From the NCBI RefSeq assembly GCF_002382885.1, contig NZ_NWVL01000024.1, positions 38,235 to 102,234 of the forward strand: a stretch of DNA of 64,000 nucleotides. The letters are read 5' to 3'. This DNA is from Streptomyces sp. WZ.A104 (lineage in GTDB: Bacteria > Actinomycetota > Actinomycetes > Streptomycetales > Streptomycetaceae). Of the stretch, positions 10,706 to 21,077 are shown one piece after another (the first letter of the stretch is position 1; each line of letters starts with the position of its first letter). Below the pieces are notes generated by a model. It saw nothing but the letters and a program-made list of their open reading frames with translations. It made no database searches and was not told the origin of the DNA. The translations under genes were made by a program, and so were the position numbers.

Positions 10706-12225
10706 GTCCCGCCCCCGCCCACGATCTTGTCGATGACGTCCTCGATGTCGATGTCGTCAGGCTGCTCGCCGCCCACCACCGTCCGGTCGAAGAGGTGCCG
10801 GACGACCTGGGCCTTGACCGAGGCGATGTCCTCCTCCCCGGCTCCTGCCCGGCGGACCAGGAGGGAGAAGGAGGCCGTCGTGCCCGATCCCTCGTGCACG
10901 CCCAGCTTGGGCCGGGTCACGGTCTCGGTCGGCAACAGGTCGGACACCGAGGCCCGCAGAACCCACTTGTCCCGTCCGAACCTGCGTTTCAGACCGGACT
11001 CCAGCGAGGTCAGGAGCTCCAGCACCTCGCGGTCCCAGTAGGGGTGGGTGGACCAGTGGCCGGACACCGCCGACAGCACAGGGCTCATCTCGTTGAGTCC
11101 GTCGAAGGAGTCCATGTCGAGAGCCACGGCCGCGTCCAGGTTCGGCAGCCTGTCCTCCCGGTGCATTCCACCCAGGGGGATGTCCGCTCCGTAGCCGGTG
11201 AGGACCCTGCGCGGCGGGCCGCCGATACAGCGGTACATCGCCGTCAAGGGCAGGAGGTACTCGATCACTTCCGGGTCCAGCGATTCAGCGGCGTGAACGG
11301 TGTGGGGGAGCAGGGCCAGCAGTTCGCCGGACTCCACCGTCATCTCCCGGTGGTCCGATCCCAGGTGCTCCGCGACGACTCTCGCCTGGGGGAACTCGTT
11401 CGAGACGTCGGTACCCATCGACAGGGTGTCGGTTCTGGTCGGGGACGCACCGGCGGTCAGCGCGGCGACGGCCGAGGAGTCGATGCCTCCCGACAGCACC
11501 ACGAGTGGCCGCCCGGCGGCCGGAAGACGCCGCACCACGGCCTTGTCCAGGGCCGCCCGTACCGCGTTGACGGCGTCGTCCGGCTCCGTCAGGCACCGGT
11601 GCACGGGCGGGAGCCACGTGCGGTGCACCGCGGCGGACCCGGTGTCCACGCCGATGTCGACGACAGCCCCGGCGGGTACCTGGTGGAGCCCGGGAAGTCC
11701 TCGGATCCGGCGTGCTCCCAGCACCGGGGCGCAGCGGCCCACCGGGCCGGCGCCGGCCAGTGCTTTGACCTCGGTGGCGGCCAGGACCCGACCCGGCTCG
11801 ACGCGTACGTAGAGGGGAATCGAGCCCGCGTGGTCCGTGGCGGCCAGTACGCGGGTGCCCGACACGGCCAGCGCCGCGTACCGGCCGTTGATCATCCGGA
11901 ATGCGTGCAGGCCGTACTTCTCGATAAGCCCCGTCACGAGCACGGCGTCCGACGCGCTCTCCTCCGTGCCCAGCGTGCCGTGGATCTCCTCACGGTTGTA
12001 GATCTCCCCGGCGAACAGCAGCAGGGAGTCACCGTCGGTCGTGTAGGCCCCGTCGGCTTCGGATCCGGGGTGGACCAGGACTGCGTCCACGGTCTGTGCG
12101 CGCAGCCGCTCGGCCAGCAGCGTCTGCCGCCCGAGCGTGGCGAAGACGGCCGCCGGCATCCTGCCCCCGCTGGTGTGGGCGGAGGCCAGGAAGCCGTATG
12201 CGGCGGGAAGGTGGGTCTGCGCCAT
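10702..12225 (-). CDS. bls: Beta-lactam synthetase
   Basis: Product of 507 residues with asparagine-synthetase-B architecture. The N-terminal Ntn-like domain lacks the nucleophilic Cys (MAQTHL instead of MC), as expected for a synthetase that does not use glutamine. The C-terminal PP-loop is VLSGGIDSS (about 243-251). Tyr345 in LTGYGAD, Glu379 in LNEM and Lys440 in RPKLGVHEG match the catalytic Tyr348/Glu382/Lys443 of S. clavuligerus BLS with a constant offset of three. The reaction adenylates N2-(2-carboxyethyl)arginine and closes it to the monocyclic beta-lactam deoxyguanidinoproclavaminate. It starts 1 nt after the ceaS stop and overlaps the ligase gene downstream. Confidence 0.95.
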   Translation of the reverse strand: MAQTHLPAAYGFLASAHTSGGRMPAAVFATLGRQTLLAERLRAQTVDAVLVHPGSEADGAYTTDGDSLLLFAGEIYNREEIHGTLGTEESASDAVLVTGLIEKYGLHAFRMINGRYAALAVSGTRVLAATDHAGSIPLYVRVEPGRVLAATEVKALAGAGPVGRCAPVLGARRIRGLPGLHQVPAGAVVDIGVDTGSAAVHRTWLPPVHRCLTEPDDAVNAVRAALDKAVVRRLPAAGRPLVVLSGGIDSSAVAALTAGASPTRTDTLSMGTDVSNEFPQARVVAEHLGSDHREMTVESGELLALLPHTVHAAESLDPEVIEYLLPLTAMYRCIGGPPRRVLTGYGADIPLGGMHREDRLPNLDAAVALDMDSFDGLNEMSPVLSAVSGHWSTHPYWDREVLELLTSLESGLKRRFGRDKWVLRASVSDLLPTETVTRPKLGVHEGSGTTASFSLLVRRAGAGEEDIASVKAQVVRHLFDRTVVGGEQPDDIDIEDVIDKIVGGGGT

Positions 12226-12226
12226 G

Positions 12227-13948
<1,722 letters not shown>

Positions 13949-14083
13949 CTAGGCTCTCCTGTTCACGGTGTGACGGGGGGTCGGGGCCCACCCTGGGGCG
14001 GTCCGCTCTCGCCGTTCTCTCCAGCGGGTATCAAGGAGCGCGCCGAGAGCGGGTGGAGACCGCCGTAACCGAGGATCTGCCAC
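13949..14083. promoter_or_regulatory. Bidirectional promoter region of the clavam cluster, with an inverted repeat
   Basis: This 135-bp interval separates ceaS (left) from the FemAB-like gene (right) and must hold both promoters. It contains a 9-bp inverted repeat, CCGCTCTCG at 14003-14011 and CGAGAGCGG at 14044-14052, separated by 32 nt (about three helical turns), which could be a shared operator or form a looped structure. Convincing SARP-type heptamer direct repeats were not identified by eye. AGGAG-type ribosome-binding sites flank both ends. Confidence 0.55.
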
Positions 14084-15166
14084 GTGAGCAGTGCACTTGT
14101 GATCAACCGATGGCAGACGCCCGAGGACGCACGTGAAGCGGGCTGGGACACGCTCGTCGGGCCGGAGGACTTCTTCCTCCTGCCGGACTGGATGCGTGTC
14201 CTGCAGGACTCCGCGGGAGCGCGGATGGGATACCTCACGGCTCGGGCCGACAGCCGTGTTCTGGCGGCGCTGCCAATGGTTCACGCCACCCGCGAGTCCC
14301 CGTGGTCGCTGGGCCGCACCGATCTGCTGATCCGGCACTGCGCCGGCGAGGGCATGGACGGGGCCGCAGCGATACTGGGCGCATTCGGCGAGGTCGAGCG
14401 GCTGATGCCCTCGATGATGTGCGGCGGGCGTCACCTCGGACGGACCCGCCTCCTCCTGGGCCCGGGCGCCGACGCGGACACGGCGCACCGCATCCTCGAA
14501 GAGGCCGAGGGCATCGCCGCGCGGGAAGGGGCGCGGTCGATCTGCCTGCCGTACGTCGACGCAGCCGACCGGGTCCAGCGCGGTGTGCTCCGTGCACGCG
14601 GCTACGTCTCCCACGTGTCGGGGCAGTTCGCGTCCCTGGTCCTGCCCGGCGACGGCTTCGCCGACTACGCGTCGGCGTTCCCCGCCCGGCGTGCGCGCCG
14701 GGTGCGGGCCGAGCGCCGCCGCATCGAGGCCTCCGGCGTACACATCACCCTGGAACCTCTCGATCCCGCCGACATCCCCCGCCTCGCCTCCCTGGAGACG
14801 GAACTGTTCGCCAAGTACGGCATGGCGGGCTGGGACCCCAGGCGCTCCGAGGCCGTTCTGCGGGCCGCCGCACAGCGCCTGGGAGACCGGGCGCTCGTCT
14901 CGAAGGCCGTTCAGGAGGGCCGGATCGTGGGGTTCGCCCTGATCCTCTCCCACTCGGACGCCTGGTTCGCCCACCGCGCCGGCTTCGACTACGCGGCCGT
15001 AGGCAAACTCCCGCTGTACTACGAGCTGTTGTACTACTCGCTCGCGGACCACGCCGCTCGGTACGGCGTGGGCACGATCCACTACGGCATCGGCTCCACC
15101 GAGGCCAAGGTCTCCCGCGGCTGCACTCTTTCGCAGCAGTACCTCTACGTGAAGGAACTCGCCTGA
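14084..15166 (+). CDS. FemAB/GNAT-fold acyltransferase-like protein of the clavam cluster
   Basis: Product of 360 residues from GTG at 14084, with GAGGAT 8 nt upstream. The C-terminal half carries the pattern of the FemAB-like/peptidogalycan group of tandem GNAT-fold proteins: an Arg-rich FPARRARRVRAERRR, then AGFDY, PLYYELLYYSLADHAARYG and YGIGSTEAKVSRGC. Related proteins transfer aminoacyl groups from aminoacyl-tRNA or acyl groups from CoA. In the clavam setting it could acylate the amino group of clavaminate or of an aminoacyl clavam (inference). Its stop TGA shares bases with the ATG of the next gene (TGATG at 15164-15168). It might correspond to an unassigned gene such as orf16 of the clavulanate cluster, which I cannot verify. 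Confidence 0.65.
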   Translation: MSSALVINRWQTPEDAREAGWDTLVGPEDFFLLPDWMRVLQDSAGARMGYLTARADSRVLAALPMVHATRESPWSLGRTDLLIRHCAGEGMDGAAAILGAFGEVERLMPSMMCGGRHLGRTRLLLGPGADADTAHRILEEAEGIAAREGARSICLPYVDAADRVQRGVLRARGYVSHVSGQFASLVLPGDGFADYASAFPARRARRVRAERRRIEASGVHITLEPLDPADIPRLASLETELFAKYGMAGWDPRRSEAVLRAAAQRLGDRALVSKAVQEGRIVGFALILSHSDAWFAHRAGFDYAAVGKLPLYYELLYYSLADHAARYGVGTIHYGIGSTEAKVSRGCTLSQQYLYVKELA

Positions 15167-16794
15167 TGTCCGGCTGGAACGCAGCGGTGGCAGCCCTGGC
15201 CAACCCCGGGGGAGCCCCGGGCGGCCGTCTGCGGATGGTCGCTTCGGCCGACGTCGACTCGCTCGACCCCGCCCGTACCTACTACGTCTGGTCGTGGCTG
15301 CTCCAGCGGACCATGCACCGCACGCTCATGGCATTCGGGACCGATCCCGTGTCCCCCACCGTCGTACCGGACCTCGCCATCGGCCCCGGTGAGGTCTCGG
15401 ATTCCGGCCTGACGTGGACGTACCGCATCCGCGAAGGCGTCAGGTTCGAGAACGGCGAGGAGGTTCGCGCCCAGGACGTCGCCTACGCGGTGGAACGCGT
15501 CTTCGCCCAGGAGACCCTCGCCGGCGGGCCGACGTACCTCCTCGACCTCCTCGACCACGGCGACTACCGGGGCCCCTACCGGGGACAGCGCTGCCGAGCC
15601 GTCGACTGCCCTGACGACCACACCCTGCGTTTCCGGCTCAGAAGGCCCTTCGCGGACTTCGACTTCCTCATGGCACAGCCCAACACCGCACCCGTCCCCG
15701 CCCGTTTCGACACCCGCGGTGACTACGAGAAGGCCCCGGTGTGCTCCGGGCCGTACCGCATCCGCAGCTACGAGGCCGGCCGCTCTCTCCATCTCGTCCG
15801 CAACCCGCTGTGGAACCGCGCCGACGACCCGCTGCGCACGGCCCTGCCGGACGAAATGGCCGTGACCTTCGGAGTGGACGTCGACGACCTCGACAGGAGA
15901 CTCATCGCCGGGGAGTTCCACATCGACGTCGAAGGGCGCGGTATCCAGCACGCCGCACGGGACGCGATCCTCGCCGACCCCGTTCTGCGGGCCTGTGCGG
16001 ACAACCCCGCGACGGGGTTCCTGCAGTACATCACCGTTCAGACCTCCGTCCCTCCCTTCGACAACCTCCATGCCAGGCGTGCCGTCTTCTACGCCGCGGA
16101 CAAGGCCGCGCTCCTCGAAGCACGTGGCGGGAGCGGGGTGGGCGGTTCACTCGCCACCAGCCTGATCCCCCCGACTCTGCCCTCCCACACCGGCAGCGAC
16201 CGCTACCCCTGCGGCGCCGACCTCAGGGGCGACCTGCCGGCCGCCAGAGCCGAACTGGCGGCCGCAGGACTCCCCGACGGCTTCGAGACGGTGATCGCCA
16301 CCCAGCCGGGCAAGTTCGAACTCGTGGCCCGCGCCCTCTCGGAAGCGGTCGCCCGAGTGGGCATCAAGGCCCGCGTCGAGGTCCTGGACACCGCTTCGTA
16401 CTACCGGTCGGGCCTCGGGCACCCCGATACCGTGCGCGCGTTGGGCCTCGGCCTGGGAGTCACCGACTGGGGCGCCGACTACCCCACCGAATACGGTTTC
16501 CTCGCCCCTCTGGTGGACGGGCGGCAGATCAAGCGCGGCGGCGGAAACTTCAACTTCGCGGAGATCGACGACCCCCTGGTCCAGCGTCTCGTCGACGAAG
16601 CCCAGGCCCTTGCCGATCCGTCCGCGCGGCAGGGGCTCTGGCAGCGCATCGAGGACACGGTCATGGAACGCGCAGTGATCCTTCCGATGGCCCACGACCG
16701 CACACTGCACTACCGGCACCCCGACGTCACCAACGTGTACGTGCACCCCGCCTTCGGGCTGTACGACATCCAAGCCATGGGACTGGCCCGATGA
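15166..16794 (+). CDS. OppA-like solute-binding protein without secretion signal (clavam cluster)
   Basis: Product of 542 residues from ATG at 15166, which overlaps the preceding stop. The sequence is SBP_bac_5/OppA throughout: DVDSLDPARTYYVWSW, TYRIREGVRFENGEEVRAQDVAYAVERVF, ARRAVFYAADKAALL, and a C-terminal YGLYDIQAMGLAR-type ending. Canonical OppA proteins are exported lipoproteins, but here the first 25 residues (MSGWNAAVAALANPGGAPGG) have no positive n-region, hydrophobic core or lipobox Cys, and no upstream start supplies one. Two oppA-type genes, oppA1 and oppA2, are essential for clavulanate production in S. clavuligerus; this gene and the one at 17886 are their evident counterparts. 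No permease or ATPase genes accompany them. Confidence 0.85.
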   Translation: MSGWNAAVAALANPGGAPGGRLRMVASADVDSLDPARTYYVWSWLLQRTMHRTLMAFGTDPVSPTVVPDLAIGPGEVSDSGLTWTYRIREGVRFENGEEVRAQDVAYAVERVFAQETLAGGPTYLLDLLDHGDYRGPYRGQRCRAVDCPDDHTLRFRLRRPFADFDFLMAQPNTAPVPARFDTRGDYEKAPVCSGPYRIRSYEAGRSLHLVRNPLWNRADDPLRTALPDEMAVTFGVDVDDLDRRLIAGEFHIDVEGRGIQHAARDAILADPVLRACADNPATGFLQYITVQTSVPPFDNLHARRAVFYAADKAALLEARGGSGVGGSLATSLIPPTLPSHTGSDRYPCGADLRGDLPAARAELAAAGLPDGFETVIATQPGKFELVARALSEAVARVGIKARVEVLDTASYYRSGLGHPDTVRALGLGLGVTDWGADYPTEYGFLAPLVDGRQIKRGGGNFNFAEIDDPLVQRLVDEAQALADPSARQGLWQRIEDTVMERAVILPMAHDRTLHYRHPDVTNVYVHPAFGLYDIQAMGLAR

Positions 16795-17831
16795 CGGAAT
16801 CCTTCGCCCCTGTGACCCCGTCCGACCGGCGCGCGGTCGACGACGTCCACCGCCTGCGCCTCGCGGCACAGGCAGCCGACACACCCCATCTCCCGCCTCC
16901 CTGCCCGGCCGACCTGGAGGGCTCCCTCGCCGTACCTCCGCCGGCCACCGCGATCGAGGAGTGGGCGGCCTACTCGGCCGACCGGACCTGTGTCGCCTCC
17001 GTACGGCTGGAGTTCCCCCTTGAGGAGAACGACAACGCCGTCACCGCGGCCGTCTTCCTCGTCCACCCCGCCTTCCGCCGCAGAGGCGTCGGAACGCGGG
17101 CCGCGGAGTTCGTGCGGGACCGCGCCACCGCGCACGGCCGCTCGCGCATCCTGCTGGCCGCGGATGCGGGACCGGGAGACCGCTCCGCGCCGCCCGCGCA
17201 GCGGTGCTTCGCCCAGGCCCTGGGGGCCCGGCCCCTCGCCACGTTCCCTCACCTGCGGCTCCTCGTCGACGCGGCGCCCCGCACCGAGCCCGTCCCGGAA
17301 CCGCTGCGGTTGCGCTTCTGGGGCTCGACGGTTCCCGAGGACCTCGTTGCGCAGGCGGCACGCCTGGAAGCCACCCTGTCGGCCGATGCCCCGACCGGTC
17401 GGCTCGAATGGGCACCCCAGCCGAGCGCCGTGGCCCGGATCCGCGACTTCGAGCGCATGCGCATCGCCCGGGGCCGGCGCGCCTACCAGTGCGGCATCAT
17501 CGACGCCCGCTCGGGGCGGATGGCTGCCTGGACCGCGCTCTCGATGACGCGCGCCAACCCGGACAACGCCCTCCAGGCCGTCACCGTGGTCGACCCCGCC
17601 TACCGCGGGCGGCGTCTGGGACTGCTGGTCAAGCAGCACAACCTGGCCGCGTGCCGAGCGGCCGAGCGCGGCCTCGCCCAGGTGGACACGTGGAACTCGG
17701 CCGAGAACGCCCACATGCTCCGCATCAACGCCGCGTTCGGCTTCACCCACGCCGGCACGCGGTCGATGTGGGAACTGGCCGTCCACCCGCCATCGGACGC
17801 CGGCCGGCCGGACGTAGCGCTGGATCGCTAG
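16791..17831 (+). CDS. Tandem GNAT N-acetyltransferase (Orf14-like)
   Basis: Product of 346 residues starting at ATG 16791 in a 4-nt overlap with the oppA-like stop. There are two GNAT domains. The first (about 60-160) has AVFLVHPAFRRRGVGTRAAEFV, with the acetyl-CoA P-loop RRRGVG. The second (about 215-330) has AVTVVDPAYRGRRLGLLVK and a C-terminal VDTWNSAENAHMLRINAAFGF. The clavulanate cluster of S. clavuligerus encodes a tandem GNAT, Orf14, next to oppA2, and gene position and domain layout agree. The acceptor is unknown; N-acetylated clavaminate derivatives or a regulatory acetyl-CoA sensor role are possibilities. Confidence 0.82.
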   Translation: MTESFAPVTPSDRRAVDDVHRLRLAAQAADTPHLPPPCPADLEGSLAVPPPATAIEEWAAYSADRTCVASVRLEFPLEENDNAVTAAVFLVHPAFRRRGVGTRAAEFVRDRATAHGRSRILLAADAGPGDRSAPPAQRCFAQALGARPLATFPHLRLLVDAAPRTEPVPEPLRLRFWGSTVPEDLVAQAARLEATLSADAPTGRLEWAPQPSAVARIRDFERMRIARGRRAYQCGIIDARSGRMAAWTALSMTRANPDNALQAVTVVDPAYRGRRLGLLVKQHNLAACRAAERGLAQVDTWNSAENAHMLRINAAFGFTHAGTRSMWELAVHPPSDAGRPDVALDR

Positions 17832-17885
17832 ACGGATCCAGGAACCCCGCACCATCCGCTCGACACGAAGGGCGCTGACAACACC

Positions 17886-19535
17886 GTGGCATCCCACACG
17901 ACCTCACACGGGATCGTGAATCCGTCCGACCGACGCGGCGGCACCCTCAGGTACGTCCGCACCGACGACTTCGACTCCCTGGACCCCGCCGACACCTACT
18001 ACGCGTACACCTGGAACTTCATCCGGCTCATCGGACGCCCGCTCGTCGGCTACGCCACTGACGGCAAGGGCGGTTCCAGCCTCGTACCGGACCTGGCGGA
18101 GCAACTCGGTCACGCATCGGGCGACTCGCGCACCTGGACCTACCGGCTGCGCGAGGGAATCCGCTTCGAGGACGGCACCCCCGTCACGTCCCGGGACGTG
18201 AAGTACGCGGTGCTGCGCGCCGCTTACCCCGAGGCGGTGTACGGCGACCCCGTCACGCGCGGGGGGCCCGCGTACCTCCGCCAGTACCTCACCGGGCCGG
18301 AGGGGGTCGAGACACCGGACGACCGCACCGTGGTCTTCCACCTGCGCGAGCCGTTCGCCGCGTTCGACTACCTCGCAGCGCTTCCCACCACGATCCCGGT
18401 GCCGCGCGAGCACGACGACTTTCCCGGGTACCGCCGCCACCCCGTGTCCTCGGGCCCGTACCGCATCGACTCGTACACACCAGGGACAGAACTCGTCCTC
18501 GGCCGCAATCCGCACTGGGCCTTCGCAACCGATCCCGTACGCACGGCCCTTCCCGACCGCATCACGGTCCGGCTCGGGGTGAGCGGACAGGAGGTCGACC
18601 GCATGCTGGTCGAGGGGGAGGCCGACATCGACCTCGCCGGCGTCGGGGTACAGCCCGGGACCCAGGCACGCCTCCTGGCCGACCAGGACCTGATGCGGCA
18701 GGTCGACAACCCCCGCACGGGATTCGTGTGGCTCTACTGCATCAACCGGAACATCGGCCCGCTGGCGAACATCCACGCCAGGCGTGCCGTGCAGTACGCC
18801 ACCGACAAGGCGTCGATGCTCGCCGCCTACGGAGGCGGCCCCGCCGGCGAGATCGCCACCACCCTGCTGCCCTCGTCCGTGGTGGGACACGAACCCTTCG
18901 ACCGCTACCCGGTCGGCCCCGGGGGGACGGGGGACCTGGAAGCGGCCGAACGCGAACTGGCTCTGGCCGGCCGCCCCGACGGGTTCGCCACCAGGATCGC
19001 CGCCCGGGAGGACCGCACCAAGGAGTGGAACGCCGCTCTCGCCCTTTCGGACGGGCTGGCCCGCGTCGGTATACGCGCCGAGGTGGTTCCGTTCACCTCC
19101 GGTGACTACTTCACCAAGGCGGTCGGGGTCCCCGAGTTCGTGCGGAAGCACGAGATCGGAATCGTCATGTTCGGCTGGGCCGCCGACTTCCCCGACGGCT
19201 ACGGCTTCCTCCAGCAGATCGCCGACTCGCGGGCGATCAAGGAGACGGGGAACCAGAACCTCGGAGAGCTGGCCTCTCCCCGGATCGACGCACTGCTCGA
19301 CGCCGGCGCGGCGACGCGCGACGAGCAGGAACGCGCGAGGATCTGGGCGGCCGTGGACCGCGCAGCCATGGACGAGGCCGTCATGTGCCCCTACATGTAC
19401 GTCAAGTCCGTCGTGTTCAGAGGTGCGAGGGCCGCCAACGTCGTCATGTCACCGGCCTACGGTATGTACGACTACGCGGTGCTGTCGGTCGCGGACACCG
19501 CCCCGCCCGCCGCCGGCGGGGCGGACGGCAACTGA
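17886..19535 (+). CDS. Second OppA-like solute-binding protein without secretion signal
   Basis: Product of 549 residues from GTG at 17886, with AAGGGC about 11 nt upstream. The only in-frame codons between the previous stop (17829-17831) and this start contain no other initiator, so the absence of a signal peptide is firm. The N-terminus reads MASHTTSHGIVNPSDRRGGTLRYV. The body is OppA/SBP_bac_5: DFDSLDPADTYYAYTWNF, TYRLREGIRFEDGTPVTSRDVKYAV, ARRAVQYATDKASML and GMYDYAVLSV. It is clearly paralogous to the product of 15166-16794. It probably binds or processes an arginine- or peptide-like intermediate; S. clavuligerus OppA2 is known to bind arginine. Confidence 0.85.
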   Translation: MASHTTSHGIVNPSDRRGGTLRYVRTDDFDSLDPADTYYAYTWNFIRLIGRPLVGYATDGKGGSSLVPDLAEQLGHASGDSRTWTYRLREGIRFEDGTPVTSRDVKYAVLRAAYPEAVYGDPVTRGGPAYLRQYLTGPEGVETPDDRTVVFHLREPFAAFDYLAALPTTIPVPREHDDFPGYRRHPVSSGPYRIDSYTPGTELVLGRNPHWAFATDPVRTALPDRITVRLGVSGQEVDRMLVEGEADIDLAGVGVQPGTQARLLADQDLMRQVDNPRTGFVWLYCINRNIGPLANIHARRAVQYATDKASMLAAYGGGPAGEIATTLLPSSVVGHEPFDRYPVGPGGTGDLEAAERELALAGRPDGFATRIAAREDRTKEWNAALALSDGLARVGIRAEVVPFTSGDYFTKAVGVPEFVRKHEIGIVMFGWAADFPDGYGFLQQIADSRAIKETGNQNLGELASPRIDALLDAGAATRDEQERARIWAAVDRAAMDEAVMCPYMYVKSVVFRGARAANVVMSPAYGMYDYAVLSVADTAPPAAGGADGN

Positions 19536-19670
19536 CAGAGTGAACGGAGTCCAGGGGCACGCCGCACGAGAGGTTCTGGTACCAAGGACGCGGGCGGCGG
19601 GCCACCGGCTTCCCGTCCACCGCTCGCCTACGCCGTCCACATCCCCACATGTTACGAATCGAGGACTTTC

Positions 19671-20840
19671 ATGCATGGTGCGGTACCCCGCGGGTTCACC
19701 ATTCACACCGCGCCGGTCGGAATCGAGGACGACGGGCGCGATGACCTGTGCATCATCGCCTCGGACGTACCGGCCCGCTCCGCAGCGGTCTTCACCCGGT
19801 CCAGGTTCGCCGGCCCTTCCGTGACGCTCTCGCGTGCCGCGGCGGCCGACGGAAGGGCGCGCGGCGTGGTCGTCATCGCCCGCAACGCCAACGTGGCCAC
19901 GGGAGTGGAGGGGTCCCGGAACGCCACCGAGGTACGGGATGCCACCGCACGCGCCCTCGGCATCGCACCGTCCGAGCTGCTGGTCGCCTCCACCGGGGTC
20001 ATCGGCCGCCAGTACCCCATGCCGCAGATCCTGGACCACCTGAACGGGCTCACGTGGCCGCCTGCCGGTGCGCCGCGCGACATGACTGCGGCCGCTCGGG
20101 CGATCATGACCACCGACACCCGGCCGAAGTTCCTCAGCGCGCGGATCGGCGAAGCGACCCTGACCGGCATCGCCAAGGGCGTCGGGATGATCGAACCCGA
20201 TATGGCGACCCTGCTCACGTTCTTCGCCACCGATGCCGAACTGGACGAGGAGACGCTGGCGGCGGTGTTCAAGCGCGTCATGGACATCACGTTCAACGCC
20301 GTGTCCATCGACACCGACACCTCCACGTCCGATTCGGCTGCGATCTTCTCGAACGGCCTGGCGGGGCCGGTCGGTCCCGAGGAGTTCGAGCAGGCCCTGC
20401 TGTCGGTCGCGCTGGGGCTGGTGAAGATGATCGCTTCCGACGGCGAGGGCGCATCCACACTGATCCAGGTCGAGGTCGAAGGCGCGCGCGACGAGGCGCA
20501 GGCCAAGCGTGTCGGCAAGGCCGTGGTGAACTCCCCGCTGGTCAAGACGGCCGTCCACGGCGCGGACCCCAACTGGGGTCGGGTCGTGATGGCGATCGGA
20601 AAGTGCCAGGAGGACACGGACATCGTCCCGGAACGCGTTGCCGTGCGCTTCGGCGACATCGGCGTCTACCCTCCCGGAGCCGACGAGGACGAGCGCCGCG
20701 ATTCGGTGGCCGCCTATCTCAAGGCCGCCGACGAGGTGGTCATCGGCATCGACCTGGGCATCGGAGAGGGACGGTTCACCGTGTACGGCTGCGACCTGAC
20801 CGAGGGATACGTACGCCTCAACTCGCAGTACACGACGTGA
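19671..20840 (+). CDS. oat2: Ornithine acetyltransferase (ArgJ/OAT2 family) of the clavam cluster
   Basis: Product of 389 residues from ATG at 19671. The autoproteolysis motif KGVGMIEPDMATLL is intact, placing cleavage between Ala179 and the nucleophile Thr180 to give alpha and beta subunits; S. clavuligerus OAT2 has its nucleophile at Thr181. Other hallmarks are TGVIGR and AVHGADPNWGRV. The family transfers acetyl between N-acetylornithine and glutamate. In clavam clusters, oat2 is thought to support arginine supply or act on acylated intermediates. It is the last gene of the rightward operon, 135 nt after the OppA-like gene, and two hairpins follow. A housekeeping argJ is expected elsewhere in the genome. 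Confidence 0.9.
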   Translation: MHGAVPRGFTIHTAPVGIEDDGRDDLCIIASDVPARSAAVFTRSRFAGPSVTLSRAAAADGRARGVVVIARNANVATGVEGSRNATEVRDATARALGIAPSELLVASTGVIGRQYPMPQILDHLNGLTWPPAGAPRDMTAAARAIMTTDTRPKFLSARIGEATLTGIAKGVGMIEPDMATLLTFFATDAELDEETLAAVFKRVMDITFNAVSIDTDTSTSDSAAIFSNGLAGPVGPEEFEQALLSVALGLVKMIASDGEGASTLIQVEVEGARDEAQAKRVGKAVVNSPLVKTAVHGADPNWGRVVMAIGKCQEDTDIVPERVAVRFGDIGVYPPGADEDERRDSVAAYLKAADEVVIGIDLGIGEGRFTVYGCDLTEGYVRLNSQYTT

Positions 20841-20891
20841 CCGGTCCCTTCCCCTCGTACACCGCGGGACCGTAGCCGAGAGGCCTCCGGC

Positions 20892-20913
20892 CCCCGCCGG
20901 CGTCCCGGCGGGG
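20892..20913 (+). terminator. Hairpin downstream of oat2
   Basis: A 9-bp perfect stem, CCCCGCCGG / CCGGCGGGG with a CGTC loop, lies 51 nt after the oat2 stop. No U-tract follows, as is common for Streptomyces terminators. Confidence 0.55.
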
Positions 20914-20956
20914 AATCCGCCTTCCGGCGTCCCCTCGCTTGTCACCTTTCTCCGGG

Positions 20957-20988
20957 CCGGCCCCTGCGTACGTCCACGCGGGGGCCGG
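20957..20988 (+). terminator. Second hairpin downstream of oat2
   Basis: A 12-bp stem with one G-U pair (arms 20957-20968 and 20977-20988, 8-nt loop) follows the first hairpin by 43 nt. The pair of stems marks the likely end of the rightward clavam-cluster transcript. Confidence 0.55.
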
Positions 20989-21077
20989 ACGCGCCGGGGG
21001 CACGTCCTGCTCCTGTGCCGATGACGGCAGCGGTGGGTCTTCGGCAGCGTGACCCCGACCAACACCCATGTACTCAA

